Source: Crenarchaeota archaeon 13_1_40CM_3_52_10
GTDB lineage: Archaea; Thermoproteota; Bathyarchaeia; 40CM-2-53-6
NCBI GenBank assembly: GCA_001918765.1
Contig: MNGO01000037.1
Coordinates: forward strand, 1 to 41,828
Length of the DNA stretch: 41,828 nucleotides
Direction: 5' to 3'
Shown here: piece after piece, positions 1-7,857 of the stretch
Numbering within the stretch: position 1 is the first letter of the stretch
How the letters are laid out: every line of letters begins with the position of its first letter
The notes under the pieces: model-generated
What the model saw: only the letters and a program-made list of their open reading frames with translations
What the model was told of the DNA's origin: nothing
Database searches by the model: none
Program-made: the position numbers and the translations under genes

Positions 1-696
1 TCATCTTCGTGCTCGTGGAGAACCGTACCCGTCTATGAAGCTAAAGCCACATGGCAAGTCCCCTACGCCAACCAGCCATCGCCCGGAGCCTGTTTCAACC
101 GATGGTGTGCCATTACAGTCTGGCCTGGGCTAGTATCCTATCAGGGCGGAAGACCCACTGGTCTTATGCAAGCTGGAACCTTCTCCGGAATATACACGTC
201 TCCAAACCAACCCTACTATTATGCATGGTATCAGACACCAGGCATGACTAACTCCATCTATTGTCTGTGGGGACCAATGTCGTATGGAGACACAGTTACC
301 GTCGACATAGTCAACCAGGCTAGAGACGGCGGAAACGCCGCCCTTTACAACATGTTCATAGTTGACAACACCATAAATCAGGCGTGCAGCGTCCCGGCGA
401 ACCAAAGTTCAGGTGCAATGGGGACCCCCTATTTTGCGGATTTTATCGTTGAAAGGCCAACCTATTGCGACAGTTGGGGGTCTTGCAGCTATGTTCGACT
501 GCCGTATTTCCAAAATTTCGCGATGACCGGGTGGATGTACTACAGCGGAGCGCTTCAATCAATCGCAACACCGGTGTCGAATCAGTGGTACCAATCATAC
601 ATTATGAACAACGGTGGCTGGGATAATGTCCATGTCGGGTACGACCTCTCCACGAGTCATATTCTTCCGAGTTGGTTGACAAGCGCCGGCACCTGA
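1..696 (+). CDS. Secreted G1-family (eqolisin / peptidase A4-like) glutamic endopeptidase, 5'-truncated by window edge
   Basis: Frame 1 is open from base 1 (SSSCSWRTVPVYEAKATWQVPYANQPSPGACFNRWCAITVW...). Motifs LMQAGT (catalytic Gln), YYYAWYQTPG, GDTVTVDIV and FADFIVERP (catalytic Glu) match the eqolisin pattern. Confidence 0.8.
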   Translation, partial: SSSCSWRTVPVYEAKATWQVPYANQPSPGACFNRWCAITVWPGLVSYQGGRPTGLMQAGTFSGIYTSPNQPYYYAWYQTPGMTNSIYCLWGPMSYGDTVTVDIVNQARDGGNAALYNMFIVDNTINQACSVPANQSSGAMGTPYFADFIVERPTYCDSWGSCSYVRLPYFQNFAMTGWMYYSGALQSIATPVSNQWYQSYIMNNGGWDNVHVGYDLSTSHILPSWLTSAGT

Positions 697-744
697 CAAA
701 TCAAAATTTCTTTGGGTTCCTAGAACACAAGCTCAGGGAAGTCG

Positions 745-1188
745 ATGCTCAAACATCCCCTAGTCATATTTGGGCGGCGAATTTCAAACCTTATCGGGGG
801 CCTACTAACACTGATTTCGCTAGTCCTCCCTTGGTATTTTATCGATAACTTCGGACCTTACCCCTCACACACTTATTCGGCTTTCGAAGTCGCTTCATCA
901 AATCCTCGAGCGGAGATCGTGCCTTGGTTGCTCCTATTCGGAGGAACAGTCTCAATACTTTCGAGCGTAGGAGCTGTGCTCAGCATCGTCGCGTTGCTCC
1001 TCTCAACCGGGTCAGGAATTTTCCTTAACAATGTTCCCCCTACTTGTCCTTCAACTGGCTGCATCCTGCCCACAGGGCACGCCGAAATAGGCTATTGGCT
1101 CGCATGGGTGGGCGCTGTGATCTCCCTCATAGGCCGACTCTGGAACCCGCCTCCCTTGCTAGGGAAAATATTTCGCGGAAGAGTATAG
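745..1188 (+). CDS. Small integral membrane protein, four predicted hydrophobic segments
   Basis: 147-aa ORF with several hydrophobic stretches (LIGGLLTLISLVLPWYFI; LLLFGGTVSILSSVGAVLSIVALLL; YWLAWVGAVISLIG). Confidence 0.6.
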   Translation: MLKHPLVIFGRRISNLIGGLLTLISLVLPWYFIDNFGPYPSHTYSAFEVASSNPRAEIVPWLLLFGGTVSILSSVGAVLSIVALLLSTGSGIFLNNVPPTCPSTGCILPTGHAEIGYWLAWVGAVISLIGRLWNPPPLLGKIFRGRV

Positions 1189-1306
1189 GAAGGAGCATAC
1201 CAGAATCGATTCCAGATCGCTGATGCTCTAGAGATAGGTGGTCTTGGTTGAGGGGTTCTTGTGGTCACGATTCCATCTTGGGGCTAGCTTCTCTCTGGCA
1301 GGGAAA

Positions 1307-1456
1307 TTATGCGTGTCCGTATCGATGGGAGTCTTGTCGAAAGGTTGCTTTGCAGGAGGCTGAACAGAAGTAGAAGGTCTTGTTGTCATGTTTCGAGGTT
1401 AGCTTCGTCTTCTTCTCATCCACCAGCATTCCATACACCGGGTATTTCCTAGTCAC
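1307..1456 (-). CDS. 49-aa YHS-domain-like metal-binding protein (not in ORF track)
   Basis: GTG-start frame MTRKYPVYGMLVDEKKTKLTSKHDNKTFYFCSASCKATFRQDSHRYGHA*. Resembles YHS consensus DPVCGM.V......K....GK.YYFCS..CK..F..DP..Y, with the first Cys replaced by Tyr. Confidence 0.7.
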   Translation of the reverse strand: MTRKYPVYGMLVDEKKTKLTSKHDNKTFYFCSASCKATFRQDSHRYGHA

Positions 1457-1459
1457 AAT

Positions 1460-1816
1460 GTCCTCTTATTTTGGATCGGCCGTCCTTCCGTCACCAGTGG
1501 TGGTCCGGTCCCCAACCCAACATTCCCCACGGGGGGCATCGCATTCGGACCAGCCACAATAGTTGACCCACAACGGACAGAGGGAGAACCACTCGTCCAT
1601 ATCGACCGGTTTGGCAATATCTGGGAGTCAGGGCCTTGGGGCTTTAGCACCGGCCAAGGATTCGTCGCGAAATCCACAGACCATGGCGATAGCTTCCACA
1701 TAGTCTCGCCAGCAGGGGTGAGACCCAACGCCAGCCCGGTCGGAGGCGGGGACTCTGACAAACGGCAGCGTACTACTACACTAGCAAATTTTGACCTTGG
1801 ATGTCCGACCTTGTAG
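1460..1816 (+). pseudogene. Relic of a BNR/Asp-box (sialidase-like) repeat protein
   Basis: Frame 2 reads VLLFWIGRPSVTSGGPVPNPTFPTGGIAFGPATIVDPQRTEGEPLVHIDRFGNIWESGPWGFSTGQGFVAKSTDHGDSFHIVSPAGVRPNASPVGGGD..., containing the Asp-box STDHGDSF. No credible start, and truncated C-terminally. Confidence 0.55.
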
Positions 1817-1867
1817 AGAGTGAGCCCAAAAAAGGGGATTTGGATGTTCGACCCTTGGTTGCAGGTA

Positions 1868-2152
1868 TCAGTAGGCTATGGTTCCGGCCGTAGTGAGTGA
1901 GAATGTTCCCGACGTCGATGAAGTCATAACGCCAGAAGCATGGAAAGTCCCCGTTCCTGAGGCATCCTCAAAGCGTCCTGTGCCCCCTGTCATAGTCCAA
2001 GAACCTGTAATCTGGAAAGTGTTGGTGGAGGTTGGACACAGGACATCGTTTGATGATGTGAATACCTTGTCACCATTTGCTGCTGTATAGGTTTCTTGTT
2101 CGGTCGCAGTAAATCCGTGGTCGCATGATGTAGAGAAGTCGGGAGGCTCCAC
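1868..2152 (-). CDS. Small Ser/Thr-rich secreted-like beta protein, possibly 5'-truncated
   Basis: ORF ...TEQETYTAANGDKVFTSSNDVLCPTSTNTFQITGSWTMTGGTGRFEDASGTGTFHASGVMTSSTSGTFSLTTAGTIAY; GGTGRFxxASGTGTF resembles repetitive beta-barrel proteins. No signal peptide seen. Confidence 0.4.
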   Translation of the reverse strand: MEPPDFSTSCDHGFTATEQETYTAANGDKVFTSSNDVLCPTSTNTFQITGSWTMTGGTGRFEDASGTGTFHASGVMTSSTSGTFSLTTAGTIAY

Positions 2153-2165
2153 CAGAAAGAAGGAC

Positions 2166-2330
2166 TTGATTGAGAAGTTGAGGGAAATTCAGATTATCAG
2201 ACCGATGACGAAGCCCGATTTGAGTGCTGCAGCCGCCCGTAGCCAACTTCGCGCTCTGTTAGACCCGTTGGAAAGAGAGTGGCATTTTGTCACTATAGAA
2301 AGCAGAGGTCGGTCTAGAAGGTATCGTTGA
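2166..2330 (+). CDS. 54-aa winged-helix-like mini protein or relic (not in ORF track)
   Basis: TTG-start frame MIEKLREIQIIRPMTKPDLSAAAARSQLRALLDPLEREWHFVTIESRGRSRRYR*; resembles recognition helix plus wing of ArsR/MarR-like wHTH proteins (SRSQLRALLDPLEREGLVTIERRGRSRYYR-like). Confidence 0.5.
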   Translation: MIEKLREIQIIRPMTKPDLSAAAARSQLRALLDPLEREWHFVTIESRGRSRRYR

Positions 2331-2387
2331 CGGAACAGGGAAGAATCGGGCTTCAGATATTCAGTTAGACCTTCGGCCCTTCAATTG

Positions 2388-2534
2388 TCATTTGTATCGG
2401 TGTGAGGCTTCGATCTGGAGGACCATCATGAGTTCTTGGAGTTCCATGGGCGCGCTGTCCTTTCCGTTCCAGCTTTCGTAAGCGTCGAGTACTTCTCGTA
2501 CAAACCCTGGTACTAGTCTGATGTAGTCGAACAT
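2388..2534 (-). CDS. 48-aa hypothetical small protein (not in ORF track)
   Basis: ATG-start frame MFDYIRLVPGFVREVLDAYESWNGKDSAPMELQELMMVLQIEASHRYK*; helical, protein-like composition. Confidence 0.4.
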   Translation of the reverse strand: MFDYIRLVPGFVREVLDAYESWNGKDSAPMELQELMMVLQIEASHRYK

Positions 2535-2887
2535 TTCGGTAGCAACCAAGAATGCAGACAGAACTCTTTAGAGGGGTTAGTCCGTTGCAAGTAAATTCGC
2601 AGGGACTGCAGATCTTGATAATTCGAGTCGCCAGTATTGTTCTGTACTTAGTGAAACCGCGGTTTGAGTCGAGCGTGTGTCAGACCCGGATAATCCTTTA
2701 TCCGAGTACCTCCGGGCCCGCCACGGCACGATTCGCACTCCCCCTTGGTTCTGAAAGGCCATGAACGACCCTGAAACGAGAGGACAAGCGAACCCCAGCT
2801 TCCAGCGCAGACAGCTCAGTCACACTATGACCCATTCGTGAGATTCTCGTAACATTCCTTTTCGAAAAAAATAAGCATTCTTTTTCT

Positions 2888-2914
2888 AGACCCCCGGGGG
2901 GGTGGTCTTTTTTC
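2888..2914 (+). terminator. GC-rich hairpin followed by T-run
   Basis: AGACC-CCC-GGGG-GGG-T-GGTCT immediately followed by a run of T. Confidence 0.35.
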
Positions 2915-3140
2915 TCGTGCCCGGCCCTTCGTGAAAGCACTGAGAAACCGCGTTCAAGGCGCGTTGCCTATGCGTCCTTCCTCCATGGCCCGGGTCTAGT
3001 CTTGGACCCTTCCGCAGAACCTATGATTTCGCTTAACACATCTATTCCGCGTTTCGAGTTGAACCGGACTAAAACTTGAATTATCATCACCAAGGCTGTT
3101 CTCCGAACGGTTATAGGCTGCGAAGGCGAATCTTATCCTT

Positions 3141-3728
3141 GTGCAAGCGACTAACACATCTCTCTCAACCGACCTAGTCCGCGAGTTCGTAATCGCCGGA
3201 CACGGGAATCTGGATAAAGTCCGAAAAATGCTAGAGGAAAACCCAGAACTGCTTAACGCATCATACGCATGGAGTGAGACTGATCACGAGACCGCGATCC
3301 AAGGTGCAGCCCAAGTAGGCAGCGCTCCTGTCGCAACGTACCTGCTTGAGATGGGCGCGCCTCTCGAAATCTGTACAGCGGCAATGCTCGGACGGAAGGA
3401 TGAGATAGAAAGAAGAATCAGAGAAAAACCTGATAACATCAACTCGAAGGGAGCCCACGGCATTCCGCTCTTGCCCCATGCAGCCTGGAGCGGCGACCTC
3501 GAACTTGTTCAATACCTATTCCAAAACGGAGCAAAAACCGGATCGTCATCTGCCCTGCACAACGCCGTTACAAGAGGGTACTATGACTTGGTCGTTTGGC
3601 TGGTCGAAAACGCCAGTCCAGACTTAGACTCGAAGAACTTTCAGGGAAAGACTCCGCTGTCGGTCGCGATGGAAAGAAAGCATGAGAATATCGCTCAATT
3701 CCTACGAGGGCACGGTGCCAATGAATAG
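3141..3728 (+). CDS. Ankyrin-repeat protein
   Basis: 195 aa with repeats such as GIPLLPHAAWSGDLELVQYLFQNGAKTGSSSALHNAVTRGYYDLVVWLVENASPDLDSKNFQGKTPLSVAMERKHENIAQFLRGHGA. Confidence 0.8.
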   Translation: MQATNTSLSTDLVREFVIAGHGNLDKVRKMLEENPELLNASYAWSETDHETAIQGAAQVGSAPVATYLLEMGAPLEICTAAMLGRKDEIERRIREKPDNINSKGAHGIPLLPHAAWSGDLELVQYLFQNGAKTGSSSALHNAVTRGYYDLVVWLVENASPDLDSKNFQGKTPLSVAMERKHENIAQFLRGHGANE

Positions 3729-3801
3729 AAGGCCAGAGAATCTCAAACAGCGAGGAGGCGGTCACACTTCAACGCGCTGTTTTCGAGGTCAGATTCCATA
3801 A

Positions 3802-3945
3802 TTGAAACCTCCCAAGCTCGTCGAAAAGGACCAACGGCGACCCTCTTGCTCCAAACACGGACCATACGACGGTCCTTACTGCCCGGAATGCTACGAACGC
3901 GCCATGAGCGGCGAAGCTATCAACAAGACCGCGTCGGCGAGCTAA
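3802..3945 (+). CDS. 47-aa zinc-ribbon-like small protein (not in ORF track)
   Basis: TTG-start frame MKPPKLVEKDQRRPSCSKHGPYDGPYCPECYERAMSGEAINKTASAS*, with CxxH...CxxC. Confidence 0.5.
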   Translation: MKPPKLVEKDQRRPSCSKHGPYDGPYCPECYERAMSGEAINKTASAS

Positions 3946-3990
3946 GATGAACCCGATCACCAACTCGTCTACCGGCCTAGTGAAACCGAA

Positions 3991-4500
3991 TTGAAGGCAA
4001 TCGCTCAAGGAGAAACGACAATAGTGCGACCTGATTACTCAAAAGACTTTGAGACCCTTGAAAAAATGGAATGGGCGTTCTCAAAAGGCGATGTTGATTT
4101 CTTCAAGACTGTACTCGACACCAGACCAAGCTTGCTTCTCCGAATACACTCAGTGTGTATGCTGGCGGACATGAAAGATGAGAGGGCGGTTCCAGCACTT
4201 TGCCAGACCTTGAGAGAGGATCGAAGCCCCCTAGTGAGGCATGAGGCCGCATTCTCCCTTGGCCAGTTGGAGTTCAAGTCAGCAGTCCCCACCCTTCTGG
4301 ATGCTATGGCGAACGACGAAAGCGTCCTCGTCAGACATGAATCAGCAGTGGCTCTCGGGTCGATCGGAGAGGAGACCGCTCGGTCGGGACTGATCGACAG
4401 ACTCCAAGACCCCGATGAGGATGTACGATTGTCCGCGGAGGTTGCCCTGGCAGATCTCGATTTTTTAGAACGCCTCAGAACACGAACCAGCAGGCGATAG
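3991..4500 (+). CDS. HEAT-repeat (PBS-lyase-like) protein
   Basis: Repeats DERAVPALCQTLREDRSPLVRHEAAFSLGQLEFKSAVPTLLDAMANDESVLVRHESAVALGSIGEETARSGLIDRLQDPDEDVRLSAEVAL. Confidence 0.85.
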   Translation: MKAIAQGETTIVRPDYSKDFETLEKMEWAFSKGDVDFFKTVLDTRPSLLLRIHSVCMLADMKDERAVPALCQTLREDRSPLVRHEAAFSLGQLEFKSAVPTLLDAMANDESVLVRHESAVALGSIGEETARSGLIDRLQDPDEDVRLSAEVALADLDFLERLRTRTSRR

Positions 4501-4513
4501 GCGCAGAGTCTCT

Positions 4514-5620
4514 TTGTTGACCGGCAACGAAGAAGACTCAGACCGCCTCCGGGAAAGCTTGTCCCTCAACATATCTAAGAAACAGGGAGAGGATGCGATC
4601 CGGGTTCTCGCGAAACTAAAATTGCTGAATAGAGGGCTTGCACCTCAAACAGCAGACGATACGCTTCACGTACCGCTCTCCCGGGCGCCACAGCTAGCGG
4701 AGCAAAAGCAGCTCGACAGAGCCCTGGGCAAACAGACCTTATCACAAGAAAAATTTCCTTCCAGATCTCAAACCCTTGCATCATTGGAGCAGGTTCTCGC
4801 GCAGCAACTACCATCGAGCATCATTCCTCTCATATCAAAATCGTTCGATGTTATCGGCGACATCGCCATCATAGAACTCTCTCCCGCAACCGAGCCGTTC
4901 GAAAAGAACATCGCCGAAGCCTTGATGAAAGTACACAAGAACGTCAAGACAGTCTACTCAAAGGCAGGACCAGTAACCGATAGCCAGAGACTGCGGCCCC
5001 TCCATCACGTTCTCGGTCCCAATAGAACCGAGACAATTCACAAGGAGCTGGGCTGCCGCTTCAAGATCGACATTTCGAAAGCCTTTTTCTCCCCGCGTCT
5101 CTCCACCGAGCACGCGAGAGTCGCCGAACAAGTCCGGCCCCGCGAGTGCGTGGTCGACATGTTTGCTGGTGTGGGACCGTTCTCGATACTGATCGCGAAA
5201 CGATTGGAGGATGTGCAAGTCCATGCCATCGATGCCAACCCCGAGGCTGCTAAGTTGATCAGAGAAAACGCGATGATGAACAAGGTCCAAGACCGTGTAA
5301 AGGTGTGGACTGGCGATGCTCGAACAGTCGTCAAGAATAATCTCTTAGGCGTGGCAACTCGAGTCATAATGAATCACCCCTCCCAATCGAGGGAGTTTCT
5401 CCATCCCGCTTGCGAAACTCTTAGACGCGAAGGGGGAATCGTACACTATTACACATTCGCAGATGGCTTGGAAAGCGAGTCAAATGCCAGAAAAGAACTT
5501 TCAGCCGCCCTGGACAATTCGGATTGGAAGATCGAGAAAAACATAGAGACACGTAAGGTGAGAGGTGTCGCTCCGATGAAGTGGCATATTGCGGTAGACG
5601 CGAAACTTGCCCCAGCCTAG
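4514..5620 (+). CDS. trm5: tRNA (guanine37-N1)-methyltransferase, Trm5 family
   Basis: H.VLGPNRTETIHKELGCRFKIDISKAFFSPRLSTEHARVAEQVRPRECVVDMFAGVGPFSILIAK...NHPSQSREFL typical of Trm5. Confidence 0.85.
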   Translation: MLTGNEEDSDRLRESLSLNISKKQGEDAIRVLAKLKLLNRGLAPQTADDTLHVPLSRAPQLAEQKQLDRALGKQTLSQEKFPSRSQTLASLEQVLAQQLPSSIIPLISKSFDVIGDIAIIELSPATEPFEKNIAEALMKVHKNVKTVYSKAGPVTDSQRLRPLHHVLGPNRTETIHKELGCRFKIDISKAFFSPRLSTEHARVAEQVRPRECVVDMFAGVGPFSILIAKRLEDVQVHAIDANPEAAKLIRENAMMNKVQDRVKVWTGDARTVVKNNLLGVATRVIMNHPSQSREFLHPACETLRREGGIVHYYTFADGLESESNARKELSAALDNSDWKIEKNIETRKVRGVAPMKWHIAVDAKLAPA

Positions 5621-6045
5621 GTCTCGACAGTGAGCTCGACCAGTACCTTCCGGCCAGGGTCTTGAAGCAGTTCAACCAGTGATCTTGGAAGGTCCGCTGC
5701 CGCTCGATTGGCGTAAACCATCAACGTCCTGTCTGATACGAAACCGCTCTTTCTGATCACAATATCTGTCGGATGGGAAAACGTCAACCCATGGGCGCCA
5801 CGCCCTTCGATTACGAATCGATGGGGGTCAAGCTTCAGAGTCAGACGGGCTCTACAGGTCTCACTGGAGAGAGCGTCTTTCATAAGCGTAGATAAGTCTC
5901 TCAATCCCGCAGAAGACCCAACTGCGACAATGCAATCCCCATTCTTCCTAAGGTTAGCCTCCTTCGTGAGCTCCAAAGTCGTCGTGTGCGTCGATAGTAC
6001 AGATGGATGGCCTTGAGCATAGAAACTGAAGTTCATCGAGACCAA
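5617..6045 (-). CDS. DUF371 family protein
   Basis: FYAQGHPSVLSTHTTTLELTKEANLRKNGDCIVAVGSSAGL...ARLTLKLD typical of archaeal DUF371. Confidence 0.75.
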   Translation of the reverse strand: MVSMNFSFYAQGHPSVLSTHTTTLELTKEANLRKNGDCIVAVGSSAGLRDLSTLMKDALSSETCRARLTLKLDPHRFVIEGRGAHGLTFSHPTDIVIRKSGFVSDRTLMVYANRAAADLPRSLVELLQDPGRKVLVELTVET

Positions 6046-6140
6046 CCCTACACAAGCTAGAGAGTCTAATATGCTCAGCTACCCTTGAGAGATCGGAGGG
6101 ATGATCTAGGTCCACAAAGTTCGCAAGTGATAGAGAAAGA

Positions 6141-6794
6141 ATGGTTCGTGCCCTCATCGCAGAAGGACTCCTCAAAACCCGCGAAGTCATCGATGCTATG
6201 CGAAAGGTGCCGCGGGAATTCTTCGTATCTCCGCACATGCGCCAATATGCTTACAATGATACTCCATTGCCAACGGAGTACGGCCAGACAATCAGCGCGC
6301 CACACGGCTGACCAGCCGGGCGTTACATGGTGGCCATAATGGACGAGGCATTGGAGCTACGACTAGGGATGAAGGTGCTCGAAGTGGGCGCCGGAAGCGG
6401 ATACCATGCAGCTACAATCGCAGAAATAGTAGGTGACACCGGACGCGTTTTCGCGATTGAATACCTCGACAAACTGGTTGCCGTCGCTAGGAACAACCTG
6501 ATTCGAGCAGGATACGCTGACCGAGTCACACTGGTCCAAGGCGATGGATCATTGGGTTACGCAGGAAGAGCGCCATATGACAGAATACTCGTAACAGCTG
6601 CAGCTCCTGAGACTCCACCTCCTTTGCTGGAACAATTGAAATCGGACGGAATTCTAGTGGTGCCCGTAGGTGGAAGAATGTTCCCACAAGAGCTTGTCCA
6701 GGTTAGGAAAAAGCCTGATGGAGCCTTGGAGCGGAACTCTATGGGAGGAGTGGCATTTGTCCCTCTCGTCGGGAAATACGGCTTCAGCCATTAG
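6141..6794 (+). pseudogene. pcm: Protein-L-isoaspartate O-methyltransferase, interrupted by a 21-nt insertion with in-frame TGA
   Basis: Same-frame halves: [96 protein letters not shown]...; TGA at 6309-6311. Confidence 0.8.
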
Positions 6795-7828
6795 CTACCG
6801 AAGAATGACTCAAGCGTTTTCTTACCGCTTTCTTTCGCTATTGCTGTTTTTGCTCTTTCAACGGCCGTCCGGACTCTTTCTTCGTTGAAGTCTCTCTCTC
6901 CGCAGAGGAACCGCACGAGAGATTCAACATCGGATTCACGCCACTCCAGACTGTAGTTCGAAGTGACTGCAGGCTTCAGAAATATCTCCCTAATTCTGTC
7001 CAGCTCCGGTGGTGGTACCACTTCCTCGTTCGATTCAGCGATTCTCTCGATCTTGCCGTATTCTCTGATTAGCTTGAGTGCCGTCTTAGGCCCTATTCCC
7101 TTGAAGCCGTCAGGGTTGAAATCCGTCCCAATGAGAATCCCCAAGTCCACAAGCTGTTCTCGTGACAACTGGAGAGTCTGTAAAGTGAAGGCAAGGTCTA
7201 CCAGTTCGGGTTCTACTTGGACGTAGGCTTCTTGCATCGGTAGCTTTCTTTTTCCGCTTATTGCTAGATTCCGGACGAGTCTCCGGGCTCCGAACAGCAG
7301 AGAATCGTAATCCTGGCTGACCGCAGCCCAAACATCCCCCCGAGCGGCCATGTATGCAGCCTGAGCTTCTCCTTCAGATGGAGCCTGGACAATTGGGACG
7401 CCCAGGTACCGGAGAAGCTTGTGAGCATCGTCAATCATCAAATCCCTAAGGCTGGACGTTGCCTGCGCGTACCGCTTCGCCTCCTCAAACTTTCCCGTTG
7501 ACAGTGCAGATTTGTATCTCGTAGTTGCTTCGACCTTAATGACTTGCCTTCGCTTGATCTCCGTATCCTTCAGACTTGGGGGCTTTCCGTCGAAAACATA
7601 CACGAGCCTGATGCCTCTCTCTGCCAAGTTGGTAGTTCGGTAAAGAAGCCCGCTCAAGTGGCTCGTAACTCTACTCTGCCGATCCATTAAGGGCTCGCCA
7701 GTTGGCCCGCGAATTATCGCGAGAAACTGATAGAGCGCATTGTAGGCATCAACCGCGAAAGTCTTCCCCGAAAACTCGTCCAAGGAGCTCTTAGATCGAG
7801 TAATTATGTCCCCAAGATCTACGCCCAA
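6791..7828 (-). CDS. fen: Flap endonuclease 1
   Basis: MGVDLGDII...VDAYNALYQFL...YVFDGKPP...APSEGEAQAAYMA..G...SQDYDSLLFG...GTDFNPDGFKGIGPKTALKLI; C-terminal PIP-box KTLESFFGS. Confidence 0.95.
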   Translation of the reverse strand: MGVDLGDIITRSKSSLDEFSGKTFAVDAYNALYQFLAIIRGPTGEPLMDRQSRVTSHLSGLLYRTTNLAERGIRLVYVFDGKPPSLKDTEIKRRQVIKVEATTRYKSALSTGKFEEAKRYAQATSSLRDLMIDDAHKLLRYLGVPIVQAPSEGEAQAAYMAARGDVWAAVSQDYDSLLFGARRLVRNLAISGKRKLPMQEAYVQVEPELVDLAFTLQTLQLSREQLVDLGILIGTDFNPDGFKGIGPKTALKLIREYGKIERIAESNEEVVPPPELDRIREIFLKPAVTSNYSLEWRESDVESLVRFLCGERDFNEERVRTAVERAKTAIAKESGKKTLESFFGS

Positions 7829-7857
7829 GGCCTAGCATTGCTCCCAGACTGTCACGG

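Noticed and set aside
1453-1761. 102-aa minus ORF
   Set aside because: The opposite-strand frame 2 carries the Asp-box coding signal; this ORF is its shadow.
2698-2940. 80-aa minus ORF (and overlapping 2577-2762, 2552-2764)
   Set aside because: Overlapping ORFs on both strands with no recognisable domain; one spans the hairpin/T-run.
6299-6334. Canonical bulge-helix-bulge intron in pcm
   Set aside because: Outer GCCAC/GTGGC pairing exists, but the central 4-bp helix with 3-nt bulges could not be formed, so the intron model stays unproven.
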